A DNA stretch of 64,000 bases, from assembly GCF_013393905.1 (NCBI RefSeq), contig NZ_CP040272.1, positions 2,232,001 to 2,296,000 on the forward strand, read 5' to 3'. The position numbers and the translations under genes are program-made. A model generated the notes under the pieces. That model did not search any database and was not told the DNA's origin. It worked only from the letters and a program-made list of their open reading frames with translations. The DNA comes from Nostoc sp. C052. GTDB taxonomy: Bacteria > Cyanobacteriota > Cyanobacteriia > Cyanobacteriales > Nostocaceae. Below, piece after piece: positions 42,691 through 51,805 of this stretch; positions within the stretch are counted from its first letter, which is position 1; each line of letters opens with the position of its first letter.

Positions 42691-42979
42691 GGAAGCGTGT
42701 TTGTGGCTACTTTAAATACATTTTATCGGTGACAGCACGAAACTGGGGTTTATCTCTACTATTCCCAGGTAGATAAAAGTAAATCTTTCACATTCTTTCT
42801 TATCCAACAAGGGAATAAAAGCACATTTTGCAATGGATTCAACCTTTAAGGGCACTTTTTAGCGGCAAAAGCTGTCTCAGAGAATATCCCGATTTAGGGA
42901 AGAACAAATCAAAAAACTCCAACTATCGCCAATCTCATGTTTCGGCCTTTGCTGCACAACCTTGGCGATATGGTGATTA

Positions 42980-43110
42980 AGGGAAATCCAAGAAATAAAT
43001 TATCCAATATTGTGGGGTGGGCATCTTTGCCCGCCCAGTTGATATGGCGGGCGAGACGCCCACCCCACAAGAGTTAATTGTATGGATATTTCTTTATTTG
43101 GAAGTCCCTA
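42980..43110. mobile_element. MITE-like element, copy E (most complete)
   Basis: Left end AGGGAAATCCAAGAAATAAA, right end TCTTTATTTGGAAGTCCCTA, with two internal GGGTGGGC/GCCCACCC hairpins. About 131 bp, no ORF, so movement would need a transposase in trans. The rest of the 42691-43300 gap shows nothing else. Confidence 0.75.
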
Positions 43111-43300
43111 AACCGATAACCGAAATCCGACTTGCTTAGGGAATTATGTTATTTTTCGGTAACATTTTAAACATTTTTTTAGAATTTCCCTCGGCAATTA
43201 TCAAGTTATTTTTGTTAGATTCGGTAAGTCGATAGTACGAGGTGTATTTAGAATAACTAGTCCTAATTGAAAATGCTATCCACTCAGAGAGAGACGTGCC

Positions 43301-43456
43301 ATGCTGGAAAAACTTATACAAGCCGCCATCATCACCTTCTTGCTCCATCTGATAGCAGGACTTAGCCCAAATACTTTAATTCAGACAAAGACAGCATCAC
43401 CTATGCAAGAAACACCACCAAATATTGTTAGCTTGCTGTTGCGATCTTTTCAATAA
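43301..43456 (+). CDS. 51-residue small protein
   Basis: An ORF of 51 codons starts MLEKLIQAAIITFLLHLIAG and continues LSPNTLIQTKTASPMQETPP, ending LLLRSFQ. An AGAGAGAG purine run lies about 7-15 bp before the ATG. Residues 5-22 form an amphipathic or membrane-inserting helix. The sequence has the look of a conserved small Nostocales protein, but I cannot name it. The 70-residue frame on the other strand (43136-43348) is a less likely alternative. Confidence 0.5.
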   Translation: MLEKLIQAAIITFLLHLIAGLSPNTLIQTKTASPMQETPPNIVSLLLRSFQ

Positions 43457-43691
43457 TAATGTTTCATAAGTTGCACAGGTGTAAGTAAGTCGGCGCAAAT
43501 AAACCCAGTCATATAAATGATTATTGACTACAAACCTGTAAATTTTTACATAAACTTACTTAGGTGATATCAAAACCATTATAGTGCTACCTTCTAACTC
43601 AGGGTTTCTTGCTTATGTACATAGCCGTCTAGGCTAACACTCTTGGGAACAGGGTAGACTGAGCAAAGAAGGCAACTATTTGCGTTTGATC

Positions 43692-45755
43692 ATGACTAAT
43701 CGCCTTGCTGAAGCTAAGAGCCTCTATCTCCGTAAACACGCCGAAAACCCCATTGATTGGTGGCCTTGGTGTGACGAAGCACTTGCAACTGCAAGGGCGC
43801 AAAATAAACCGATTTTCCTTTCCATTGGTTATTCTAGTTGCCACTGGTGTACTGTCATGGAAGGCGAGGCTTTTTCTGATATTGCGATCGCTGACTATAT
43901 GAATGCCAATTATCTTCCCATCAAAGTAGACAGGGAAGAAAGACCTGACCTCGATAGCATCTACATGCAGGCTTTGCAGATGATGAGCGGTCAAGGTGGT
44001 TGGCCTTTAAATATTTTTCTTTCCCCAGAAGATTTAGTGCCGTTTTACGCTGGTACTTATTTCCCTGTAGACCCGCGCTATGGTCGTCCGGGATTTTTGC
44101 AGGTGTTGCAAGCGCTTCGCCGTTATTACGATACAGAAAAAGCAGATTTACAGCAACGCAAAGCCTTGATTGTTGAGTCTCTGCTCACGTCTGCGGTGTT
44201 GCAAGACGGTACAACAGATGAGCTTGAAGACCATGAATTACTCCGCCAAGGTTGGGAAACCAGTACAGGCATAATTACTCCGAGTCATTCTGGCAATAGC
44301 TTTCCGATGATTCCCTACACAGAATTAGCACTGCGGGGAACTCGATTTAATTTTGAATCTCGCTATGATGGCAAGCAAGTTTGTACCCAGCGAGGACTAG
44401 ACTTAGCGCTGGGAGGTATTTATGACCATGTAGGCGGTGGTTTTCATCGCTATACTGTTGACCCAACTTGGACAGTACCGCATTTTGAAAAGATGCTCTA
44501 CGACAATGGACAGATTGTGGAGTATCTGGCTTCTTTGTGGAGTGCAGGAATACAAGAGCCAGCCTTTGAAAGAGCGATCGCTGGTACTGTACAATGGCTG
44601 AAGCGAGAAATGACTGCGCCTGAAGGTTACTTCTATGCTTCTCAAGATGCCGATAGCTTCACCCAAGCCACGGCAGTAGAACCAGAAGAAGGAGCTTTTT
44701 ATGTTTGGAGTTACAGCGAATTACAACAACTGTTAACACCTGAAGAATTAACGGAATTACAACAGCAATTTACTGTTACCTCTAGCGGCAACTTTGAAGG
44801 ACGTAATGTTTTGCAAAGAAGGAATTCTGGCAAACTGAGCGCAACGCTAGAAACTTCGCTGAGTAAGCTGCTTACCGTTCGTTATGGCGTTAATTCTGAG
44901 TCGCTAGAAACTTTTCCCCCGGCTCGTAACAACCAAGAAGCAAAAACCACTAATTGGTCGGGTCGCATTCCTTCGGTGACAGATACGAAGATGATTGTCG
45001 CCTGGAATAGCTTGATGATTTCCGGTCTGGCTAAGGCTGCTGGGGTTTTCCAACAACCTTTGTATCTGGAATTAGCAGCACGAGCAGCGAATTTTATCTT
45101 GGAAAATCAATTTGCAGATGGGCGTTTTCAGCGACTCAACTATCAAGGAGAACCAAGTGTTTTAGCTCAGTCTGAAGATTATGCTTTGTTTATTAAAGCT
45201 CTGCTAGATTTACAAGCTTCCAACCCTGAGCATAAACAATGGTTAGAAAAAGCGATCGCTATCCAAGATCAATTCAACGAATTTCTCTGGAGTGTAGAGT
45301 TAGGTGGATATAATAACACATCACGCGACTCTAGTCAAGATTTAATTGTCAGAGAACGTAGTTACGCAGATAATGCGACACCATCAGCTAATGGAGTTGC
45401 GATCGCTAATCTTGTCCGTCTGGCTTTACTCACGGATAATCTAGATTATTTGGATTTAGCAGAACTTGGTTTAAAAGCTTTTAAAAGTGTAATGCATCGC
45501 GCTCCCCAAGCTTGTCCCAGTTTGTTTACAGCCTTGGATTGGTATCGTAACTCTACCTTGATTCGCAGCACCACTGAGCAAATAAACTCGCTGATCCCCA
45601 AGTTTCTACCAACGGCTGTGTTTGCTATCACATCTGATTTACCAGAGGGAAGCGTTGGGTTAGTTTGCCAAGGTTTAAAGTGCCTTGCACCAGCAGAAAA
45701 TGTAGAGCATTTATTGCAGCAAGTGGAGAAAAGTCAGAATAGAGCTTTGGATTAA
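43692..45755 (+). CDS. DUF255 thioredoxin-domain protein (YyaL/SSP411 family)
   Basis: 687 residues from ATG 43692; the frame is open a few codons further to a TTG, but MTNRLAEAKSLYLRKHAENP is the family start. The thioredoxin-like domain (about 1-165) has SIGYSSCHWCTVMEGEAF with a CxxC, and KVDREERPDLDSIYMQALQM. A glycosidase-like (alpha/alpha)6 barrel follows, with GGIYDHVGGGFHRYTVDPTW, VPHFEKMLYDNGQ and FYASQDADS. Family role unknown; a link to oxidised or glycated substrates has been suggested only by fold. Possibly ahead of mobA, 92 bp downstream. Confidence 0.92.
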   Translation: MTNRLAEAKSLYLRKHAENPIDWWPWCDEALATARAQNKPIFLSIGYSSCHWCTVMEGEAFSDIAIADYMNANYLPIKVDREERPDLDSIYMQALQMMSGQGGWPLNIFLSPEDLVPFYAGTYFPVDPRYGRPGFLQVLQALRRYYDTEKADLQQRKALIVESLLTSAVLQDGTTDELEDHELLRQGWETSTGIITPSHSGNSFPMIPYTELALRGTRFNFESRYDGKQVCTQRGLDLALGGIYDHVGGGFHRYTVDPTWTVPHFEKMLYDNGQIVEYLASLWSAGIQEPAFERAIAGTVQWLKREMTAPEGYFYASQDADSFTQATAVEPEEGAFYVWSYSELQQLLTPEELTELQQQFTVTSSGNFEGRNVLQRRNSGKLSATLETSLSKLLTVRYGVNSESLETFPPARNNQEAKTTNWSGRIPSVTDTKMIVAWNSLMISGLAKAAGVFQQPLYLELAARAANFILENQFADGRFQRLNYQGEPSVLAQSEDYALFIKALLDLQASNPEHKQWLEKAIAIQDQFNEFLWSVELGGYNNTSRDSSQDLIVRERSYADNATPSANGVAIANLVRLALLTDNLDYLDLAELGLKAFKSVMHRAPQACPSLFTALDWYRNSTLIRSTTEQINSLIPKFLPTAVFAITSDLPEGSVGLVCQGLKCLAPAENVEHLLQQVEKSQNRALD

Positions 45756-45847
45756 TTCATAGCGGTTTTTAAACGCAAAGGGACGCTGAGGAAAGCGCTG
45801 AGGTACGCAGAGTTTTTTAAGAGAATTTGCTAAGAAGTTACGAAATT

Positions 45848-46444
45848 ATGACGAACCGAAGCGAATTAACCGCCATTGTATTAGCAGGCGGTAAAAGTTC
45901 TCGCATGGGTCAAGATAAAGCCTTGATTCCCATTCAAGGAGTGCCGTTGTTGCAGCGAGTTTGTGCGATCGCTCAAACCTGTGCAGATACTATTTATATA
46001 GTCACTCCCTGGTCAGAACGCTATCAAGATTTGCTTTTACCTGGTTGTCAATTTATCCGAGAAGTACCTTTATCTGGCAAATCCCTCGCCCACGGGCCTT
46101 TAGTTGGATTTGCTCAAGGATTAGCGCAAGTACAGACAGAATGGGTGCTGTTGCTAGCTTGCGATTTACCGAGATTGCGGGTTGAGGTGTTGCAAGAATG
46201 GGTAACTAGACTTGATGATGTAGGAGATAATGCGATCGCAGCTTTAGCTCATCATCCTAAAGGTTGGGAACCTCTGTGTGGTTTCTATCGCCGCCGTTGT
46301 TTGCCACAACTTTTAGAGTTTATCAATCAAGGGGAGCGATCGTTTCAGCAGTGGTTGCGGCAATATCCTGTGGAAGTTTTGCCTTTATCAGAACCCGAAA
46401 TGCTGTTTAACTGTAATACACCAGAGGACTTGGCTTTAAGTTGA
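45848..46444 (+). CDS. mobA: Molybdenum cofactor guanylyltransferase MobA
   Basis: Adds GMP to molybdopterin to give the dinucleotide cofactor (used for example by nitrate reductase). 198 residues from ATG 45848, where MTNRSELTAIVLAGGKSSRM begins; the frame extends upstream to 45827 but the family starts here. LAGGKSSRMGQDKAL is the GTP site, LLLACDLPRLR the metal site, EPLCGFYRRRCLPQL and FNCNTPEDL the C-terminal motifs. Confidence 0.93.
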   Translation: MTNRSELTAIVLAGGKSSRMGQDKALIPIQGVPLLQRVCAIAQTCADTIYIVTPWSERYQDLLLPGCQFIREVPLSGKSLAHGPLVGFAQGLAQVQTEWVLLLACDLPRLRVEVLQEWVTRLDDVGDNAIAALAHHPKGWEPLCGFYRRRCLPQLLEFINQGERSFQQWLRQYPVEVLPLSEPEMLFNCNTPEDLALS

Positions 46445-46512
46445 GTTTGCCACTGGGGATTGAATCGTGAACTGGAATTGCTAACTATATATCAACAACG
46501 CGAGGAGCGATC

Positions 46513-47133
46513 ATGGGGCAGACACAAGAGCTAGGACAGATTATCATCCTGAATGGTGTCCCGCGATCAGGTAAATCAAGCATTGTCGCAGTTATCCAGG
46601 AGACATTTGATGGCCTATGGATGAACTTGGGTGTCGATAGGTTTATGCAAATGACTCCCGCACGATACCTGCCTGGGATCGGTCTGCGGCCAGGGGGAGA
46701 ACGCCAGGATATTGAACCCGTGGTTCCCATTCTGTACAGCGCTATGTATGAGTCCATCGCCGCCCATAGCCGTTTGGGTGTGAATGTTGTGGTTGATGTT
46801 GGACACCATGATGCCTACACAATGGAGCGGGGCATTCTGGCTGATAGTGCCCGACGTTTGAACGGATTGCCGGTTTTGTTTGTAGGTGTTCGCTGCCCCA
46901 TTGAGATTATTATGGAACGACGACAAAAAACGGGGTGGAATGTGGGAAGTACAGACGACTCCCCGATACCACATCCGGTTCAGTTATGGCAACGTGAAGT
47001 CCACATCCCTGGCATCTATGACCTGGAAGTTGATACCTCGTTATTAAGCCCAGGTGCGTGTGCCGAGGTGATCCGCCAGCACCTCGCAGATAATCCAGCA
47101 CCGTCGGCATTCCAACGACTCGCGGCACGCTAA
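46513..47133 (+). CDS. Chloramphenicol-phosphotransferase-like kinase
   Basis: 206 residues. P-loop IIILNGVPRSGKSSIVAVIQ at residues 10-29, then NLGVDRFMQMTP, NVVVDVGHHDAYTMERGIL and FVGVRCPIEIIMERRQKTG fit the CPT-like kinase family (PF07931). Some members phosphorylate chloramphenicol, but most have unknown substrates, so a resistance role is not claimed. The gene is clearly GC-richer than its neighbours and lacks HIP1 sites, which hints at transfer. The putative ribosome site GAGGAG lies just ahead of the ATG. Confidence 0.82.
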   Translation: MGQTQELGQIIILNGVPRSGKSSIVAVIQETFDGLWMNLGVDRFMQMTPARYLPGIGLRPGGERQDIEPVVPILYSAMYESIAAHSRLGVNVVVDVGHHDAYTMERGILADSARRLNGLPVLFVGVRCPIEIIMERRQKTGWNVGSTDDSPIPHPVQLWQREVHIPGIYDLEVDTSLLSPGACAEVIRQHLADNPAPSAFQRLAAR

Positions 47134-47351
47134 GTAAGGCGGCGTAAATAATTATTGTTGGGATAAGGCAGGAAGCAGGGGGAGTTTGAGTCTTGTTTAC
47201 TTTTCTTTACACAGTTTGGTTTTATTCTGCCTACTTACTTGTATGTAATTATGACTGCGTGTGATTTGATAAGTTAAAAAGGAAATTCACTCCCCTTTTC
47301 ACCATACTCAGCACTCAGTACTCAGCACTCTTCATTACTTCTGCAATAAGT

Positions 47352-48851
47352 CTACTTAACTCGGCAGAATTTGCGATCGCTATCACTTTCAGGATATTGC
47401 CAAGAATAAGCAAAATGACTCACTCCCTTAAGTTGGGGGGCAAATTTTCGGAGTGCCTGCATTTGTACTTCAAGGGATGGACGATTACTGACGGATTCTC
47501 CCCATTTACCAGCTAAAGCCGGGATAATCTGTGTACCTGATTTTGCCATACTCAAAACCCGCTGCACTTGCGACACAATACAACTAACATCACCGCAATT
47601 TCCATAAGCCATCGGATGCCACTCTAATGTAGTGGGGAAGCGATCCCAAGGTTGCAAGCGGGAATCATACCCTTGTCCTACAGTTTGGTTGCCATCAGGG
47701 AAAAATACCACTCCTGTGGCAATACCTTGCTGCTTTGCTGGGTAACTAGCTATAGTGACAAAATCTAGAATTCCTTGCATGGCGTGGGCAACGGCAAGCT
47801 GCCACAACTCCCATTGTAAAAGCGGCTGTCTATCGGTTGCAGGCAGGATTGATTTTTCAGATGGTGGGAGAGGGCGTCCTTGCCACAGGGGTTCCCCTTC
47901 CTGGGGATAAAGTTTATCGACTTCGGTTATATCTCCGCCAGTGACAAATCCCTTACTCAAAAAGCGGCGAATCAAGTCCAGCCCTTTGAAATTTTGTGCC
48001 CGTTTAAATAAAGCTTCTTGGGTTGCGGGAGTAAATAGCCATAAATCTGAAACTTTGGTGGCGATGGAATCACTTCCAGCTTGTCGGGGATAACGCACGT
48101 AGTCTAATAACAAGCCATCTGGATGACGACGCAAAATTTCTTGTACCAATTGGTAGTAGTCGCGTTTTGCTTGCAGGTTGTAGGGGTCAATAAATACTTG
48201 AGAGCCGTTATCTACGACATATAAACTCGTTTGACCTTTGCCATTACGAGCGATCGCACTTTCTCTATCTGGACGCTGGGCGTAAGTATAGCCGAAATTT
48301 GTGGTAAACATCCAGGCGTAGACCTTCAAACCACGTTGCCGTCCTTTTTTAATTGCTGTGGCGAGTATATCGGTGTTTTCTGCCCCTGGGGTGCGAATCA
48401 CGGCAGGCCAAACCGTTGGGTTAGCTTTTGCCGGCAATAATACCTGCCCGTCGTAAAATACTTCTATATAAACTTGGTTATAACCACGATTCACAATCCG
48501 ATCCATAATCTGATCGATTGTTCCTGGCTGAATGTCACAAGGATACAAGCGCAACCAAATAGCTTGAACTTGCGGCCAAGTCCGTGTCCGGCACTCCTGT
48601 AATTCCTGTGCCTGCTCTTTTAGCATATTTTGGTAGCGCGTTTGAGCATTTTCATTGCCTTTAAGGGCTGACAAACGTAAGCTTTCTTTTTCCTGCGCCA
48701 CCGCTGCTGATAACTGACAATACTCGCTTACTTGCGCCCTTGCTGGTTCACTGCCAAAGTTGGGAAGCAATGAACTACTAGTAAAAACAACAGCTAATAA
48801 GCGCCGCCAAAATAATGTCGATCTTATAAAGTTCAAGGGACGGTTAGACAT
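47352..48851 (-). CDS. GHL10-type glycoside hydrolase-like protein, exported
   Basis: 499 residues. I place the start at 48851, because MSNRPLNFIRSTLFWRRLLA begins a signal peptide cleaved near ARA/Q; the open frame to 48932 adds a non-signal extension. The body matches the family-10-like hydrolases (DUF187/GHL10): AIWLRLYPCDIQPGTIDQIM, RGYNQVYIEVFYDGQVLLPA, RGLKVYAWMFTTNFG and HPDGLLLDYVRYPRQ (TIM-barrel acids). It probably acts on a cell-envelope or extracellular polysaccharide. Monocistronic. Confidence 0.82.
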   Translation of the reverse strand: MSNRPLNFIRSTLFWRRLLAVVFTSSSLLPNFGSEPARAQVSEYCQLSAAVAQEKESLRLSALKGNENAQTRYQNMLKEQAQELQECRTRTWPQVQAIWLRLYPCDIQPGTIDQIMDRIVNRGYNQVYIEVFYDGQVLLPAKANPTVWPAVIRTPGAENTDILATAIKKGRQRGLKVYAWMFTTNFGYTYAQRPDRESAIARNGKGQTSLYVVDNGSQVFIDPYNLQAKRDYYQLVQEILRRHPDGLLLDYVRYPRQAGSDSIATKVSDLWLFTPATQEALFKRAQNFKGLDLIRRFLSKGFVTGGDITEVDKLYPQEGEPLWQGRPLPPSEKSILPATDRQPLLQWELWQLAVAHAMQGILDFVTIASYPAKQQGIATGVVFFPDGNQTVGQGYDSRLQPWDRFPTTLEWHPMAYGNCGDVSCIVSQVQRVLSMAKSGTQIIPALAGKWGESVSNRPSLEVQMQALRKFAPQLKGVSHFAYSWQYPESDSDRKFCRVK

Positions 48852-49342
48852 ACCTAGCAGTAGATGAACAAATTCAAACTTCAAATCAATCCAAATCAGA
48901 AAGCTATTGAAAATATGTATATAATTACACACTTAACTAGCAAGGGTTCTGAAACCTATTTTCTTAAGACTCCCAAGAACATATTTCTGTTGCCGTATTC
49001 TTTTATAAACACATAAACGATGGTGGTATAGAATACCTGAATACAAGGCAAGTTTAGTCTACTATTGGGTAGATTCTGCTTTTACCTTAGTTAGAGAAAA
49101 TCTGACAAAAATAATGATATTTTTTACATAGATACAGTATTTCATTAATTCGTAGTGAATTAAATTTGGCAATATGCTTTGATAGCAAGGCATCGGCTGA
49201 TATTAAGGTGCGCCTCCAACAGAGACTCACGTTAACATAGTTAAAAATTAAAAGCTTAGGTTTATATAAATTCGACAAAATAGCCAAGAGTCAAAAATTT
49301 TGACTCCTGACTATTGATGATGGAATAAGCAATAGTTAATAG
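48852..49342. other. Intergenic region without recognised genes
   Basis: AT-rich. The only structure I see is AGTCAAAA/TTTTGACT at 49290-49307, 36 bp past the psb27 stop, which could be a weak terminator for psb27. Frame 49087-49287 on the minus strand has no family resemblance. Confidence 0.45.
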
Positions 49343-49741
49343 CTAACCACCACGCTTCAGCGCCGTTTCTACCTGCTGTAACTCCTTCTCTAGACGATTT
49401 TTGAGTTTTTCGGGTACAGGACGATTTGGGTAAGAACTGTAGTGTCCAGCTAGGGAATTGAGGGCTGTTCGTATGGTTGTAAAGGAACCAAGACCAGAAA
49501 CAGAGTTAACTCGCTGGTAGCGAGCGGAAAAGTCATTAATTTTTTGACGCGCTTCTGCTTGAACTGCTGCTTTGTCTGGCGAATCTTGTGAAAGATCCAA
49601 AGCTTGTCTCATAATATTGACCACAGCCAAGGTGTCTTGACGATAATCCCCAGTTAAACTATCTGGACTACCAGAACAACCCATTAAGCCGATAGATACA
49701 ACCAAAACCAGCGCAAGCAAACGCGACCAATAGCGTTTCAT
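49343..49741 (-). CDS. psb27: Photosystem II assembly lipoprotein Psb27
   Basis: Lumenal lipoprotein that binds CP43 in photosystem II assembly and repair intermediates before the manganese cluster forms. 132 residues from 49741; MKRYWSRLLALVLVVSIGLM is the lipoprotein signal and Cys22 in LMGC is the lipid site. LTGDYRQDTLAVVNIMRQAL and DFSARYQRVNSVSGLGSFTT are typical of the four-helix bundle. The frame is open to 49771 but those residues precede the signal. Confidence 0.95.
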   Translation of the reverse strand: MKRYWSRLLALVLVVSIGLMGCSGSPDSLTGDYRQDTLAVVNIMRQALDLSQDSPDKAAVQAEARQKINDFSARYQRVNSVSGLGSFTTIRTALNSLAGHYSSYPNRPVPEKLKNRLEKELQQVETALKRGG

Positions 49742-49996
49742 ATGCATTAAGTAAAAGAATACGTAAATCAAAGTCCATCCTATCTTGGATTGGTAACTTG
49801 GGGATCAATTAAGTGAGGAGTGGGGAATATGGGAGTAAGCAGAGGGCTGTTTCATTGCATAAAAAGCGCTCATTTACAAGCATCTTGGGCAAAAAATCAG
49901 ATTATTAAAAAATCTAATTGGATAATTATCATCGCGATATCTTCTCTGCGAAGTTATGGAATTAGAAGTTGATCGGATTTAATCAAGTAGCTTTTT

Positions 49997-50429
49997 CTAC
50001 CTCAATCTTTGCAATTTAAGTATCGTAATACATATCATCAGCCATAAAAAACCGACTCCATAACCTGCAATTATGTCTGTGGGCCAATGAACTCCTAAAA
50101 TATAAGCGGCTGATACCAATAGCAGCAATTAAAATAACTGTCAAACTATAAATAATTTTGGCAGAATTAGGATAGTGATTTGCCAATTCGTGAGCAATAA
50201 AACCATAAAGCACCATAGAACCTAGTGCATGACCGCTAGGAAAACTAAAAGATTTTTCAGAAATCAACTGATGCCATAATTCTGGGCGAGGTTTAGAAAA
50301 AAACAACTTTAGCCCTGTATTTAAAATTAACCCTCCCAAACAAGCAAGTACAAAAACTTTCGCTTCTTCTTGGTAACGTCGCCACCAAAAGTGTTGAATG
50401 TTAAGAAAAATTCGATAAAAACATCCCAA
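49997..50429 (-). pseudogene. PAP2-family phosphatase, truncated and frameshifted
   Basis: The reading begins WWRRYQEEAKVFVLACLGGL with no first transmembrane part, has the phosphatase motifs FSKPRPELW (KxxxxxxRP) and SFSFPSGHALGSM (PSGH), and then breaks. After GISRLYF one base is missing near 50100. The next frame restores GVHWPTDIIAGYGVGFLWLM (SRxxxxxHxxxD motif) to a stop at 49997. The N-terminal membrane helices are lost next to the IS4-type element that starts at about 50433. It once dephosphorylated a lipid or small phosphate; now dead. Confidence 0.85.
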
Positions 50430-50432
50430 AAT

Positions 50433-51499
50433 ATGTTAAATTTTGGGCGGAAGATTAAAGTATATCTATTTGATAGTGATTATAAATTCATTTCCCAAGA
50501 TTGTCAAAGATATCTTGAGAGGACTGCCAAAAAACGATTATCCAGTATTGAACAGTCGTCTGTTATTTGAGGGAAAAGTTATCTTATGCTATGGATAACA
50601 GCTTAACAAGTATGCGAGATTTGTTTAACAGATTAAACAACACAGGATTTGAGGTAGATATTTCTACTTTCTCTAAAGCAAACTTACATCAAAGTCAAAA
50701 ACCTTTTCCGGAAATTTACCAAAAATTAAATGAATTAGTACAGAAGAAAGTTCAAAAAAAGTTACACGATAAATATGCAATTTGTCCAATAGATTCAACA
50801 ATTATTACTCTCACAAGTAAATTGTTATGGGTATTAGGACACCATCAAGTAAAACTTTTCAGTTCCCTAAATCTAGCTACTGGAAGTCCATCAGATAACT
50901 TCATCAATTTTGGGCATGACCATGATTATAAATTTGGTTCTAAAATGATGTCTAGTTTACCAACAAATGCTTTTGGAGTAATGGATAGAGGCTTTACAGG
51001 ATTAAAATTTATCCAAGAATTAGTACAAGAAAATAAATACTTTATCTTGCAGATTAAAAACAATTGGAAACTAGAATTTGAGGATGCAAGTGGATTAATC
51101 AAAGTAGGTGCATCTGATGATACTCAAGCCTATAGAGTCATTAATTTTTGTGATGTATAAACTAAAACTGAATTTCGCTTAGTTACTAATTTACCAGAGT
51201 CAGGAGATGCAGCTGTTCATGATGATGAAATTAAGGACATTTATCGATTACGTTGGGGAGTTGAATTGTTATGGAAGTTTTTAAAGATGCACTTAAAACT
51301 TGACAAATTAATTACTAAGAACGTTAATGGTATCACTATACAAATTTACGTTATTTTGATAGCTTATCTAATTTTACAGATATTATCTATCCCACAACAA
51401 TGGGGACATACGCTATTAGATAAATTCCGCTATTTGCAATCTTGTATGTGTCAGAAAATCAGTTATGTTAATTGGTTTGAGGAGATGATGTTATGTTGA
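50433..51499 (+). pseudogene. IS4-family transposase, decayed
   Basis: A ~355-codon transposase split by a frameshift near 50540-50570 and a TAA at 51158-51160. Pieces: MLNFGRKIKVYLFDSDYKFI; SYAMDNSLTSMRDLFNRLNN; first DDE Asp in CPIDSTIITLTSKLLW; second Asp in FGVMDRGFTGLKF. Past the stop the same frame reads LVTNLPESGDAAVHDDEIKD and YRLRWGVELLWKFLK, which fits the IS4 Y-(2)-R-(3)-E-(6)-K signature exactly. So one point change plus one indel inactivated it. Terminal repeats were not clear to me; the element borders are therefore open. It abuts the PAP2 relic. Confidence 0.85.
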
Positions 51500-51805
51500 C
51501 TATTTGAGGCTTTTTAGAGTTAGTGTAACTAAATATGTAAAGTTTTGTATTAGGATTCAACATTTCTGGAACTGATCTCGATGAAAAATTTATCGCACTC
51601 AAAAATTTTCATCTGTGTTTAATCATTGGGCAAATTCATGTACTACAACTGAGTAACATAAATACTCTACAGCGTTATATAAAGTTTGATAGCTAGAAAA
51701 GGTCGGAAAAAGTCGGGTCTTTTTGGTAGATTTACGTAAAGTTTTGCGAAAAAATCAAGTTGCTCGTGGGAATATTGTAGTTAAGCTGTATTACTACGGA
51801 AATAA
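51500..51805. other. Spacer between IS4 relic and STAND gene
   Basis: AT-rich, no ORF. It may hold the right end of the IS element and the promoter of the STAND gene; I could not pick out either. I also looked here for the missing PAP2 N-terminus and did not find it. Confidence 0.4.

Noticed and set aside
43136..43348. 70-residue minus-strand frame
   Set aside because: No family resemblance; the opposite strand holds a more convincing small ORF with a ribosome site.
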